Origin: Kitasatospora gansuensis
GTDB lineage: Bacteria; Actinomycetota; Actinomycetes; Streptomycetales; Streptomycetaceae
Direction: 5' to 3'
Length of the DNA: 64,000 bases
Assembly: GCF_014203705.1 (NCBI RefSeq)
Contig: NZ_JACHJR010000001.1
Span: 3,162,001-3,226,000, forward strand
Positions 18,501-26,664 of the stretch are shown one piece after another. The notes beneath the pieces were generated by a model, which did not search any database, was not told where the DNA came from, and saw nothing but the letters and a program-made list of their open reading frames with translations. How positions within the stretch are numbered: the stretch's first letter is position 1; every line of letters begins with the position of its first letter. A program made the position numbers and the translations under genes.

Positions 18501-19149
18501 CGTCGTCGCCCCAGAACTCCACCCGGAGCGGGTGCTCCTCGGTCGGCGGGAAGACGTCCAGGATGCCGCCGCGGACGGCGAACTCGCCGCGCTTCTCGAC
18601 CAGTTCGACCCGGGAGTAGGCCGCCGCCGCGAGCTTGCGGGCCACCTCCTCCAGGTCGTGCTGCTCGCCGCGCAGCAGCGCCACCGGCTCCAGCTCGGCC
18701 AGCCCCTTCACCTGCGGCTGCAGCACCGAGCGGACCGGCGCCACGATCACCTGGACGGGCCCCGCCGCCGGGTCGTCGGCGCGCGGGTGAACGATTCGGC
18801 GCAGCACCGCCAGCCGGCGGCCGACGGTGTCCGAGCGCGGCGACAGCCGCTCGTGCGGCAGCGTCTCCCACGCGGGGAACTCCGCCACGGCGTCCGGCGG
18901 CAGCAGCGAACGCAGACTCGCCGCCAGGTCCTCCGCCTCCCGGCCGGTGGCGGTCACCGCGAGCACCGGGCGGCCCCGCTCCCCCGCCTTCCCGGCCAGC
19001 GAACGGGCCAGCGCGGCGATCGCGAACGGGCGGGCGGCGGGCGGTCCCACCAGGTCGAGGTGCTGCCGCTGCCCGGCAGCCGCGGCCTCGATCGCCTCGG
19101 CGAGGGCGGCGTCCCGTACGACGACATCGAGCAGTCCGGACAGGCTCAT
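15535..19149 (-). CDS. mfd: Transcription-repair coupling factor
   Basis: Mfd removes RNA polymerase stalled at DNA lesions and recruits UvrA. The protein has 1204 residues. The UvrB-like N-terminal part (about 1-330) is followed by the RNA-polymerase-interaction domain starting DPLALAAGDYVVHEAHGVGR. The RecG-like translocase comes next, with Walker A GDVGYGKTE, the DEEQ box LVIVDEEQRFGV, motif III TMSATPIPRTLEM, and QLRGRVGRGRERGYAYML in the second lobe. A TRCF C-terminal domain ends the protein. ATG 19149 (MSLSGLLDV) is preferred over a frame opening 54 bp upstream because homologues begin here. It is monocistronic. Confidence 0.96.
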   Translation of the reverse strand: MSLSGLLDVVVRDAALAEAIEAAAAGQRQHLDLVGPPAARPFAIAALARSLAGKAGERGRPVLAVTATGREAEDLAASLRSLLPPDAVAEFPAWETLPHERLSPRSDTVGRRLAVLRRIVHPRADDPAAGPVQVIVAPVRSVLQPQVKGLAELEPVALLRGEQHDLEEVARKLAAAAYSRVELVEKRGEFAVRGGILDVFPPTEEHPLRVEFWGDDVEEIRFFKIADQRSLEIAEHGLWAPPCRELLLTDQVRARAAELAERHPELAEILDKIAQGIAVEGMESLAPVLVDEMELLLDVLPSGSVAVVCDPERVRTRAADLVATSQEFLHASWVAAASGGDRPIDIEMIDVSAASLWSLADVREHAAEVGLPWWSVSPFATSDSSVTEILEFDANTLTLGMHAVEAYRGDTARAIADAKERLNADWRVVMVTEGHGPASRLAEVLAGEGIAARLVADLAEAPTRDVVYVSCGSIEHGFVDEQLKLTVITETDLSGQKSSTKDMRRMPSRRRNAIDPLALAAGDYVVHEAHGVGRYVEMVQRTVQGATREYLVLEYAPAKRGHPGDRLFVPTDQLDQVTKYVGGEAPTLHRLGGADWAKTKQRAKKAVREIAGDLIKLYSARMAAPGHTFGPDTPWQRELEDAFPYAETPDQLTTIAEVKSDMEKSVPMDRLICGDVGYGKTEIAVRAAFKAVQDGKQVAVLVPTTLLVQQHFSTFAERYANFPVVVKALSRFQSDSEAKAVLEGLFEGSVDVVIGTHRLFSNETKFKDLGLVIVDEEQRFGVEHKEQLKKLRANVDVLTMSATPIPRTLEMAVTGIREMSTITTPPEERHPVLTFVGPYDEKQISAAIRRELLREGQVFYIHNRVESIDKAAARLKELVPEARVATAHGQMGENALEKVVVDFWEKEFDVLVSTTIVESGIDISNANTLIVERGDTFGLSQLHQLRGRVGRGRERGYAYMLYPPEKPLTETAHERLATIAQHTEMGAGMYVAMKDLEIRGAGNLLGGEQSGHIAGVGFDLYMRMVGEAVAEFRDSLASGGAEPEEEPLEVKIELPVDAHVPHDYAPGERLRLQAYRSIAAVNSEEDIVQVREELTDRYGKLPEAVENLLLVAALRLYARRCGIGDITLAGANVRFGPVELRESQQLRLNRLYPRSQVKATAQQLLVPRPSTGRIGGKPLVGRELLDWCREFLTTMFDDLAGAKK

Positions 19150-19678
19150 ACTTCTCGGCTCCACGGCTGGAGTGCCCAGGCGCCGGAGCGACCGGCCGGG
19201 CAACGCGAACGGCCCGGAACGCGGAGCGCCCCGGGGGTGTCCAGCCTACGCCGACGGGGCACCCACCGCCGTGAGCAACCGCCTACGGAGATCGGGGCAA
19301 CCAGGGCGTTTGCCCAGAGGCCGGACACCCCACAGATCACGAACTCGACATATTGCTGTCACTGCACGTCCATGGTGATCGCGCAGGATGGTGTTCGTGC
19401 CCGCCGCACCCAACCGTGGGGGATGGCTGCGGCGGCGCGGACGCACCCCGATGGGGGTCGGAGTGCGTGGCCGGGCGGCCCTGGGTGGGGGCGCCCGCGC
19501 CCATTCGCGGGAGCCGTGGTGCCCTTTCCTGAAGGGCACCACGGCACTCGGCTTTTCCGGGGTCGTACCGTTCCCGCCACTTTGCCCGAAGGCCCACGCG
19601 GCCCGGCCGGGCTCCGTACTCTCTCGTGTGAAGGCGGTGTGGGGACACCGTGAATCGCGATGGAGGGGGTACTTCGTC
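19150..19678. other. 529-bp divergent intergenic region with hairpins
   Basis: No gene is supported here. The region separates mfd (leftwards) from the nucleotide-sugar dehydrogenase (rightwards). It holds an A/T-rich patch near 19335-19385 that may contain promoters. Two hairpins lie in the part nearer the dehydrogenase: an imperfect one at 19441-19468 and a strong one at 19513-19545. Confidence 0.6.
19513..19545. repeat. Strong hairpin upstream of the sugar dehydrogenase
   Basis: GCCGTGGTGCCCTT and AAGGGCACCACGGC form a perfect 14-bp stem with a 5-nt loop (TCCTG). It lies about 135 bp before the dehydrogenase start codon, where no gene ends, so it is not an ordinary terminator. It may be a leader-RNA structure, an attenuator or a dispersed palindrome. 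Confidence 0.6.
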
Positions 19679-20992
19679 ATGCGCGTCGTCATCGCAGGCC
19701 AGGGGTACGTGGGGCTGCCACTGGCGGTCCGGGCCGCCGAGGTCGGGCACCAGGTGGTCGGGTACGACGTGGACGAGCGGCGGATCAAGCGGCTGGCCCT
19801 CGGCGAGTCGTACGTCGAGGACATCCCGGCCGAGCGGCTGCGGCCGCTGCTGGAGAGCGGGGTGTACCAGCCGACCGCCGACCCGGCCGAGGTGGCGGGT
19901 TTCGACGTCGCGGTGATCACCGTGCCGACCCCGCTGCGGGACGGGGTGCCCGACCTCTCGTACATCGAGTCCTCGGCCCGGCTGCTGGCCCGGTACCTGC
20001 GGCCCGGCGCCACCGTGGTGCTGGAGTCCACCACCTACCCCGGCACCACCGAGGAGCTGCTCGCCCCGCTGCTGGAGCAGGGCTCGGGGCTGACGGCCGG
20101 TCAGGACTTCCACCTCGGCTACAGCCCGGAGCGGATCGACCCGGGCAACCCGACCTGGAAGCTGGAGAACACCCCCAAGGTGGTGTCCGGCACCTCGCCG
20201 GCCGGGCTGGCGGCGGTGGACGGCTTCTACGCCCAGTTGGTCGAGCGCACCGTGCCGGTCTCCTCCACCAAGGAGGCCGAGCTGACCAAGCTGCTGGAGA
20301 ACACCTTCCGGCACGTCAACATCGCCCTGGTGAACGAGCTGGCGATGTTCGCGCACGACCTCGGCATCGACGTCTGGGAGGCGATCGACGCCGCCTCCAC
20401 CAAGCCGTTCGGCTATCTGCGCTTCACCCCCGGGCCGGGCGTCGGCGGGCACTGCCTGCCGATCGACCCGTCCTACCTGTCCTGGCGGGTGGAGCGGGCG
20501 CTCGGCCAGTCGTTCCGCTTCGTCGAGCTGGCCAACGACGTGAACAGCCACATGCCCGACTACGTGGTGCGCCGGCTGACCGAGGCGCTGAACGACCGTC
20601 AGCGGTCGGTCAACGGCTCCCGGGTGCTGCTGCTCGGCCTGGCGTACAAGAAGAACACCGGCGACGCCCGGGAGACCCCGGCCGCCCGGGTGGCCGAACT
20701 GCTGGTCAGGATGGGCGCCGAGGTCCGGGCCGCCGACCCGCACGTGGTGGTCGGCGTGCACGTGCCCGACCCGGTGATCCCCGGCCAGCGCGCCGCCGAA
20801 CCGGACAGCCACGGCGACCCGTTCGCCGCCGTCCGCCGGGTCGAGGCCACCCCCCAGGAGCTGGCCGCCGCCGACGCGGTGGTGCTGCTCGCCGACCACG
20901 ACGACTTCGACTACGAGGCCGTCACCACGCACTCCCGCTACGTCCTGGACTGCCGCCGCCGGCTCAGCGGCGCGGCCGTCGAGGTGCTCTGA
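19679..20992 (+). CDS. Nucleotide-sugar 6-dehydrogenase (UDP-ManNAcA/UDP-glucose DH family, WecC/WbpA-like)
   Basis: This 437-residue enzyme should oxidise C6 of a UDP-sugar twice to give a uronic acid. It opens with the NAD-binding motif VVIAGQGYVGLPLAVRAAEV. The central domain contains YSPERIDPGNP and ELTKLLENTFRHVNIALVNE. The catalytic cysteine lies in GPGVGGHCLPIDPSYL. The C-terminal UDP-binding domain includes LLGLAYKKNTGDARETPA. The WecC-like features favour a UDP-HexNAc substrate. ATG 19679 follows TGGAGGGGG. It may act with the Gfo/aminotransferase/epimerase operon at 25564-31457 in a WbpA-B-E-like route, though it is transcribed separately. Confidence 0.9.
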   Translation: MRVVIAGQGYVGLPLAVRAAEVGHQVVGYDVDERRIKRLALGESYVEDIPAERLRPLLESGVYQPTADPAEVAGFDVAVITVPTPLRDGVPDLSYIESSARLLARYLRPGATVVLESTTYPGTTEELLAPLLEQGSGLTAGQDFHLGYSPERIDPGNPTWKLENTPKVVSGTSPAGLAAVDGFYAQLVERTVPVSSTKEAELTKLLENTFRHVNIALVNELAMFAHDLGIDVWEAIDAASTKPFGYLRFTPGPGVGGHCLPIDPSYLSWRVERALGQSFRFVELANDVNSHMPDYVVRRLTEALNDRQRSVNGSRVLLLGLAYKKNTGDARETPAARVAELLVRMGAEVRAADPHVVVGVHVPDPVIPGQRAAEPDSHGDPFAAVRRVEATPQELAAADAVVLLADHDDFDYEAVTTHSRYVLDCRRRLSGAAVEVL

Positions 20993-20999
20993 GCGGACG

Positions 21000-22142
21000 T
21001 CAGCCCCGGCGGATCACCTCGCTGGGGTACTCGTTCCCGTCGTCCACGATCACGATCTTGGGGATCACCCGGGTCTCCGCGTCGCCGGGGGCGGCGGGCG
21101 GGGCCGGGGGCTTCGGCGGGACGGCCGGGGCCACCGGGATGACGGTGGTGGGCGCGTCGGCGGGCTGCTGCTCACCGACCGCGTCCCTGGGTGCGTCCTG
21201 AGGTTCGTCCTCGACCTCGGCCTCGACCTCGGCCGGGGCGTCGACGGGGGCCGGCTTCTCGATCTGGCCGACCGCCGCGCCGGTCAGGGCGGCCAGGGTC
21301 TGCTTGATGTGGTCGAGGTGCTGCTGCACCTGCTCCAGCTCGGCGGCGAACTCGCGCTGCTCGCGCTCGCTCGCGGACTGGACCTTCCCCGCCTCCTGCC
21401 GGGCCTGCGCGATCAGCTCCTCGGCCTTGGCGTTCGCCTGGGCGTCGGACTGCTTGATCTGGGCGAGCACCGACTCGCGGTGCTGCTCGGCCTCCTTGAG
21501 GCGGCGCTCGGCGGTCGCGGAGATCTTGGCGTCCTCCGCGTCGGCCTTGGCCTCGGCGGCGGCGAAGGTCTCGTCGGCCCGGCGGCGGCGCTCGGCCAGC
21601 TTGTCCTCGGCCAGCTCCTCGGCCTCGGCCGCGGCGACCCTGATCTTGGCGGCCTCGGCGGTCGCACCGTCCCGGACCGCCCTGGCCTCCCGGTCGGCGG
21701 TCGAGCGGAGCTGCTCCGCCTCGGCCCTGGTCCGCTCCTCGGTCCGGCGGGCGGCCTGGTCGGCGTCGCTGCGGGTGGTGGCGGCGAACTCCTTGGCCGC
21801 GACGGCGGCGGCCTGCCCGGCCTCGTACGCGTCGTCCCGGGCATCCTCGGCGGCCCGCTCGGCGAGCTCCCGGACGGCCAGCGCCTCGGCCTGCGCGATG
21901 CCGAGCAGCTTGACGGCCTGCTCGCTGAGCACCCCGTAGTCCGGATCGGGCGCGTCGGCGGCGGCCTGGCTGACCTCGGCGAACCGCTTCTCCATCTCGC
22001 GGACGCCCGCGCCGAGCACGCCGAGCTGCTCCCACGCGCGGTCCCGCTCGGCGGTGAGTGCGGCCAGCGCCTGTTCGACCTGCTCGGGCGCGTAGCCCCG
22101 TCGGGCAGCGGTGAAGCCGTGCTGGGAGACTGCGTCGCTCAT
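21000..22142 (-). CDS. DivIVA-like coiled-coil protein (FilP/Scy type)
   Basis: This is a 380-residue, highly charged Ala/Glu/Arg protein. The N-terminus HGFTAARRGYAPEQVEQALA has the DivIVA-type start. Residues about 25-300 are almost pure coiled coil with many EA, AE and AR heptads. The last 70 residues are Pro-rich and disordered, ending IVIVDDGNEYPSEVIRRG. Related streptomycete proteins form cytoskeletal filaments at hyphal tips and are often labelled cellulose-binding proteins, a name not supported here. ATG 22142 is chosen because GGGGAAGAG precedes it. It is tail-to-tail with the sugar dehydrogenase, 7 bp apart. Confidence 0.85.
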   Translation of the reverse strand: MSDAVSQHGFTAARRGYAPEQVEQALAALTAERDRAWEQLGVLGAGVREMEKRFAEVSQAAADAPDPDYGVLSEQAVKLLGIAQAEALAVRELAERAAEDARDDAYEAGQAAAVAAKEFAATTRSDADQAARRTEERTRAEAEQLRSTADREARAVRDGATAEAAKIRVAAAEAEELAEDKLAERRRRADETFAAAEAKADAEDAKISATAERRLKEAEQHRESVLAQIKQSDAQANAKAEELIAQARQEAGKVQSASEREQREFAAELEQVQQHLDHIKQTLAALTGAAVGQIEKPAPVDAPAEVEAEVEDEPQDAPRDAVGEQQPADAPTTVIPVAPAVPPKPPAPPAAPGDAETRVIPKIVIVDDGNEYPSEVIRRG

Positions 22143-22260
22143 GGGCTCTTCCCCTCGTGCTCGCGGGCTGCGGAGCCCCGGTGGCGGACGTGACGGAGGA
22201 GCGTCGGTACGACGTTCCTCTTGACCTATTTTGCGCAGATGGGATCGAAACCCAAACAAG

Positions 22261-22306
22261 GCAGAGCCGGGGTGCAGCCATCAAAGCGGCCGCACCCCGG
22301 CTCTGC
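22261..22306 (-). terminator. Terminator of the deaminase/SUKH operon
   Basis: GCAGAGCCGGGGTGC and GCACCCCGGCTCTGC form a perfect 15-bp stem with a 16-nt loop. It lies 37 bp after the stop of the deaminase-SUKH-4 gene on the minus strand. Confidence 0.85.
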
Positions 22307-22342
22307 GTGACCGAGCTCACCTCGGTCGTCACTCGGTTCGGA

Positions 22343-24406
22343 TCAGAACAGCCCGTCCCAGAACTGCTCGAGCAGCACCGACCACCAGGTCTCCGGCGAC
22401 TGCAGGGCGGCCGGGTCGACGGCCAGCAGCTGGGCCTGGAAATCGGTGGTCCAGCGGCCCGCCTGATCGGGCGTCAGCCCGTAGCGCAGGCGCCACATCC
22501 GGCCGAGCAGGGCGAGCGAGCGGACGAACTCCGGGACGCCGGTGTTGACGAAGCGCGGGGCCTCGCCGCCGTTCTCCAGGTCGACCGCCACCACGGCGGC
22601 GGTGCCGTACTGGACGCAGAGCTGACGGCCGTAGTCGTTGCCCAGCACCAGGTAGCCGCCGAAGTCGGGCCCGGCGGGCAGACCGCGCTCGGCGGCCAGC
22701 TCGGCCAGCGTCGGGATCGGGCGGCCCTCCTGGGCCTGGGCCCAGAAGAACGGCGCGAAGTCGCGCGGCAGCCCGGCCCACATCAGGGTCTGCGCGACCG
22801 GCTCGGGCACGCCCTGCCGGGAGACCGCGCGCTGCTCGAACCGGAACACGCTCGGCCCGAAGACCTGCCCCAGCTCGGCGGCCAGCTGCTGCGGCGCGGC
22901 CGGCGGCAGCGGTACCGGAACGCCGGACAGCGTGGCGGACTGCGGCATCGGCGCGCGGACCGGGCGGGGGCGCTGCGGGGCGGCCGCGAGCTGGTGCAGC
23001 TGGTCCACGTGGTCGAGCAGCACCGCCATCCCGGCCTGCCGGGCCTGCTGGTCCCGGCCGTACGGAGCGGTGTGGCTGAGCCGGACGTTCGGCCAGGCCG
23101 CCCGGACCATCCGCAGGCAGTAGCCGCCGGGCAGGTCGCAGCACTCCAGGTCGGTGTGCAGTTCGAGCACCTGGTCCGGCGGGACGTTGAGCCGGCGCAG
23201 CTCCTGGAGCGCCTTCCACTCCGGGTGCGGGGTGCCGGGCTCGCTGCGCTGGATCAGGGTCTGCTCGGAGCCGTCGGGGCCGCGGTAGCGGACCACCGCG
23301 CTGCTGCCCGGACCGATCGACGGCACGCCCGGGTTCACCGGCGGCGCGACCGGCGCGGGCATCGGCGCCGGGGGCACGGCCGGGGCCGGGGCGCCCAGCG
23401 AGGCGGCGTCCGGGTAGCCGTAACCGACCGGCGGCGCACCGGGGACCGGCACCGAGCCGGGTACGGGCGTCGCGGGCTGGGCGAGCGGGGAGCGCAGCTC
23501 GGCGGGCGGGGGCGGTGGCGGCGCGCTCGGGGCCCGGCCCGCGACCGGCGGGGCGGGCGGCGGGGTCGCCGGACCGCGCAGCTCCACCGGCGGCGGGGGC
23601 GGCGGCGCGGCCGGGTGGCCCGGCGGCGGCGGGAGCGGCGCACCGGGTGGGCCGACCGGTGGCGCCGGCGGCGGCGGGACGGGCCCGCCGGGCAGGCCGT
23701 GCAGCCCGGGCACGCCCTCGGCCGCCAGCAGGGTCGGCGCGTACGGGGAACCGGACGGCGGTCCGGCTGGCGGAGTCGGCGGCGGTGCCAGCATGGTCGG
23801 GGCGTCACCGGCCGGGCGGCCGGAGGCCGGCGGGGTGGTGAGCATCGCGGGCGGAGCTGACGGACCGTCGGGCGCACCGGGCGCAGGCAGAGCAGGCTGC
23901 GTCGGCTGCGGCGCCGCCACCGTGAACGGCGCCGGGGTGTCGGCCGCGCCGGGCTCCGGCAGGGTGGTCTTGGTCAGCGTCGGGCCGTCGCCCGAGCCGG
24001 GCTCGCCGAGCCGGGCGTGCTCGGCCGCGATCGCCGCCTCGCCCGCGTCCTTGAGCCACTGCGGCGGGCTGAGCAGGAAGGAGGTGGCCTCCACCGCGCC
24101 CTGCACGGGCTTGGCCGCGCCGGCCGGGTTGGGTTCGACCGGGCTGCCGTAGGCGGTCTCGTAGCGGCTGACCACCTCGTTGACCGGCAGGGCGGGCCAG
24201 AGCGTGCTGGCCCCGCTGTCCCGGGCGATCACCAGTCGGGGACCGGGCGCCGAACCGGGGTCGGCCGACGGGGCGTCCGTCCGCGGCTCCGCCCAGCAGA
24301 CGAAGCCCAGGTCGAACTCCCGGACCCGGACCTCGCGTTGCTGCGAGCGCGGCACCCCGGCGTTGATCCAGTCCTCGGCCAGCTCCTGCGCCTGCGCGTA
24401 CGTCAC
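22343..24406 (-). CDS. Imm35-like / Pro-rich / deaminase-like / SUKH-4 fusion protein
   Basis: The protein has 687 residues. Residues 1-86 (VTYAQAQELAEDWINAGVPR) look like a YrhB/Imm35 immunity domain. Residues 140-365 are a Pro/Ala/Gly linker. Residues about 366-475 resemble a nucleic-acid deaminase of the XOO_2897-like toxin group. This part has HPE at 394-396, and C423 with C430 in CCDLPGGYC, which are the expected zinc ligands, followed by LSHTAPYG. Residues 505-687 match SUKH-4 immunity proteins (FRFEQRAVSRQGVPEP, then GGYLVLGNDYG). There is no signal peptide or membrane helix, so it probably acts in the cytosol. GTG 24406 overlaps the upstream stop (GTGA), so the two genes are co-translated. 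Domain names rest on motif memory and need profile searches. Confidence 0.75.
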   Translation of the reverse strand: MTYAQAQELAEDWINAGVPRSQQREVRVREFDLGFVCWAEPRTDAPSADPGSAPGPRLVIARDSGASTLWPALPVNEVVSRYETAYGSPVEPNPAGAAKPVQGAVEATSFLLSPPQWLKDAGEAAIAAEHARLGEPGSGDGPTLTKTTLPEPGAADTPAPFTVAAPQPTQPALPAPGAPDGPSAPPAMLTTPPASGRPAGDAPTMLAPPPTPPAGPPSGSPYAPTLLAAEGVPGLHGLPGGPVPPPPAPPVGPPGAPLPPPPGHPAAPPPPPPVELRGPATPPPAPPVAGRAPSAPPPPPPAELRSPLAQPATPVPGSVPVPGAPPVGYGYPDAASLGAPAPAVPPAPMPAPVAPPVNPGVPSIGPGSSAVVRYRGPDGSEQTLIQRSEPGTPHPEWKALQELRRLNVPPDQVLELHTDLECCDLPGGYCLRMVRAAWPNVRLSHTAPYGRDQQARQAGMAVLLDHVDQLHQLAAAPQRPRPVRAPMPQSATLSGVPVPLPPAAPQQLAAELGQVFGPSVFRFEQRAVSRQGVPEPVAQTLMWAGLPRDFAPFFWAQAQEGRPIPTLAELAAERGLPAGPDFGGYLVLGNDYGRQLCVQYGTAAVVAVDLENGGEAPRFVNTGVPEFVRSLALLGRMWRLRYGLTPDQAGRWTTDFQAQLLAVDPAALQSPETWWSVLLEQFWDGLF

Positions 24407-25443
24407 CACGCCCGCTGCACCCCTTCCCCGTTCACCGGGACATTCGCCGGGACGGCGCGGACGAAGCCGCCGTCCACCATCATCGCCGCCACCGTCTCCA
24501 ACTCCTGCGGGCTGCCCGCCAGTCGGAGCAGGAACTGGTCGAAGTCCGCCCCGCACGGCAACAGCAGCCGGGTCGCCCGCTGCTCGGGGGTCTCCGCCGG
24601 GTCGCCCGCGTCCCGGGCGTCGTCGTACAGGCAGAACCAGACCGAACCGGTGTCCTCGCCACGCACCTTGAGCGCCAGCAGGCCGCCCTGCACGTACGCG
24701 ATGCCCAGGTAGTCCTTGGTGAGGTGGTCGCGCAGGCACTTGTTGGCGTACACCAGGTCGTGGACGCCGTACTCCTCACTGAGCGTCAGGAACGGCTGGT
24801 CCAGCAGCAGCCCGAGCTCGGTGTCCAGCGCGACGCCGACCGGGGCCCGGCCGCCCGCGAGCTTGAGGAAGTCCCGGTAGGCGGGCGGCAGCGGGTGGCC
24901 GAGGCGCTGCTCGGCGCGCTGCACCAGGTCCTCGGTGACGGCCAGCGGGTCGCCGCCGTCCAGCGCAAGCGGGAAGTGCGCGGGGCGGTGCTCCTGCAGC
25001 GGCCTGGTCCCCCGGCGGCCGTGGTCGGCACCGGAGTGGGCCAGCCCGCCGTGGTGCCGCAGCAGCGCTTTGACCTCGACCGGGACCAGCTCCATCCGCC
25101 GCCAGCCGGGCGCGGCCCGCCCGCTGACGTGGTGCCAGGTCCAGCCGGGCGGCGTGGCCACGGCGGTGTCCTGGTCGGCCCAGAGCTCGTGCCCCTGGGT
25201 GTACAGCGCGGCGTTCGCCGACACGTAGTCGGTCAGCCGCAGCTCGTCCACCCCGAAGCCGTCCGGCGGATCGGCCACCTCGGCCACCGCCACGGCGTAC
25301 GGACCGAAGTCCGGCAGCCCCGCCTCGTCCACCCGCACCCCGGCCGGGTACTTCCCCGCCCGCAATGGATCGGGAAACTGCACCACCTGCCCCGCGTACG
25401 CCCCGTTGGGCGCGGCGGCAGTACCGGGCCGACCTGTCGTCAT
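24403..25443 (-). CDS. WHH-nuclease-like / SUKH (SMI1-KNR4) fusion protein
   Basis: The protein has 346 residues. Residues about 22-140 resemble HNH/EndoVII toxins of the WHH group: a YPAGVRVDEAGLPDFGPYA leader, then WTWHHVSGR with WHH at 103-105, MELVP at 117-121 and RHHGG at 129-133. The His usually found in the ELVPxxxH position is Lys125, so nuclease activity may be reduced or lost. Residues 165-330 match the SUKH immunity fold (AEQRLGHPLPPAYRDFLKLA, then LGIAYVQGGLLALKV). No export signal is visible. It is the first gene of a two-gene unit with the deaminase-SUKH-4 fusion. Toxin-plus-immunity in a single chain suggests a domesticated or self-inhibited protein. Confidence 0.75.
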   Translation of the reverse strand: MTTGRPGTAAAPNGAYAGQVVQFPDPLRAGKYPAGVRVDEAGLPDFGPYAVAVAEVADPPDGFGVDELRLTDYVSANAALYTQGHELWADQDTAVATPPGWTWHHVSGRAAPGWRRMELVPVEVKALLRHHGGLAHSGADHGRRGTRPLQEHRPAHFPLALDGGDPLAVTEDLVQRAEQRLGHPLPPAYRDFLKLAGGRAPVGVALDTELGLLLDQPFLTLSEEYGVHDLVYANKCLRDHLTKDYLGIAYVQGGLLALKVRGEDTGSVWFCLYDDARDAGDPAETPEQRATRLLLPCGADFDQFLLRLAGSPQELETVAAMMVDGGFVRAVPANVPVNGEGVQRAW

Positions 25444-25518
25444 CTGGGTGCCCCCACTGGCTGCTGCGACGATTGCTGCAGACAGCCTAGGGGGTGCCGA
25501 GGGACCCGAGTGGCGGCA

Positions 25519-25550
25519 GCCCGGGTTGTCCGGACGCGGACCACCCGGGC
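25519..25550 (-). terminator. Terminator of the nucleotide-sugar operon
   Basis: GCCCGGGTTGTCC and GGACCACCCGGGC form a 13-bp stem with one mismatch and a 6-nt loop, just after the second aminotransferase gene. It implies that the SUKH pair downstream has its own promoter; a TAGGCT -10-like box sits at 25484-25489 on the minus strand. Confidence 0.7.
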
Positions 25551-25563
25551 CCTTGCTGCTCCG

Positions 25564-26664
25564 TCAGATCCTGGCCAGCGCCTTGGCCAGGGTTTCGGCG
25601 ATGAAGATCTGCTGGTCCTCGGTGAGGTGCGGGTGCAGCGGGAGGGTGAGGATCTCGCGGGCCGCGCGCTCGGTGACCGGGAAGCTGCCCTCGGGGTGGC
25701 CGAGGTACTGGAAGGCGGGCTGGAGGTGGACCGGGACGGGGTAGTGGATGCCCGCGCCGATGCCGGCCGCGTGCAGGGCGGCGAGCACCTCGTCGCGGGC
25801 GTGCGGCACCCGGACCGCGTAGAGGTGCCAGACGTGCTCATTGCCGGGCAGGGTGACCGGGAGGGTGAGGCCCGGCAGTCCGGCCAGCAGTAGTTGGTAG
25901 CGGGCGGCGGCGGCCCGGCGGGCGACGTTCCAGCCGGGCAGGTGGCGGAGCTTGGCGCGCAGCACCACGGCCTGCAGGGTGTCCAGCCGGGAGTTGAAGC
26001 CGAAGCGCTCGTGGACGTACTTCTGGCTGGAGCCGTGGTCGCCGATCTCCCGGACCAGCGAGGCGAGTTCGGCGGAGTCGGTGACCACCGCGCCCGCGTC
26101 GCCGTAGGCGCCGAGGTTCTTGCCGGGGTAGAAGCTGGTGGCGGCGAGCAGGCCCCAGGAGCCGGACGGGCGGCCGTGCCGGGTAGCACCCTGCGACTGG
26201 GCGCCGTCCTCGATCACCGGGCGGCCTTCGGCGAGCTCCAGGATGTGCTCCATCGGCGCGAGCTGGCCGTTCAGGTGCACCGGCAGGTACGCGTCGGCGG
26301 CGGCCTCGGCGGCCCGGGCCGGGTCGATCAGCAGCGCGTCGGGGTCGACGTCCACCAGGACGGGGTACAGCCCGGCCCTGACCACCGCCTCGGCGGTGGC
26401 GACGAAGGTGTTGGCGGGCAGCACCACCCGGGCCCCGACCGGGAGTTCGAGGGCGCGCAGGGCCATCTCGATCGCGTCGGTGCCGTTGGCGGTGCCGATC
26501 GCGTGCGAGACGCCGGAGAAGGCCGCGTACTCGGCTTCGAAGGCGGTCACGTCCGGGCCCTTGATGTAGGCGCCGGAGGTGAGCACCCGGTCGAAACCGG
26601 CCCGGACCTCCTCGGCGACCTCGGCGTGGGCGGCTTGCAGGTCGACGAGCGGGATCGGGTTCAT
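25564..26664 (-). CDS. DegT/DnrJ/EryC1 sugar aminotransferase (second copy)
   Basis: This is a 366-residue PLP-dependent aminotransferase acting on a keto nucleotide sugar. The PLP lysine lies in SFYPGKNLGAYGDAGA, the phosphate-binding stretch is ATANGTDAIEMALRAL-like at about residue 58, and the PLP-ring Asp is in VIEDGAQSQGA. WbpE and other UDP-3-keto-sugar 3-aminotransferases carry the same YPGKNLGA pattern. ATG 26664 overlaps the stop of the metallo-beta-lactamase/Rieske gene (ATGA). It ends the five-gene sugar operon. Confidence 0.92.
   Translation of the reverse strand: MNPIPLVDLQAAHAEVAEEVRAGFDRVLTSGAYIKGPDVTAFEAEYAAFSGVSHAIGTANGTDAIEMALRALELPVGARVVLPANTFVATAEAVVRAGLYPVLVDVDPDALLIDPARAAEAAADAYLPVHLNGQLAPMEHILELAEGRPVIEDGAQSQGATRHGRPSGSWGLLAATSFYPGKNLGAYGDAGAVVTDSAELASLVREIGDHGSSQKYVHERFGFNSRLDTLQAVVLRAKLRHLPGWNVARRAAAARYQLLLAGLPGLTLPVTLPGNEHVWHLYAVRVPHARDEVLAALHAAGIGAGIHYPVPVHLQPAFQYLGHPEGSFPVTERAAREILTLPLHPHLTEDQQIFIAETLAKALARI

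Noticed and set aside
15964..19653. 1229-codon open frame opposite mfd
   Set aside because: Antisense shadow of a highly conserved gene; low-complexity translation and no ribosome site.
23460..23990. Proline-codon-rich stretch that looks repetitive at DNA level
   Set aside because: It is the disordered linker of the deaminase/SUKH-4 protein, not a DNA repeat or CRISPR array.
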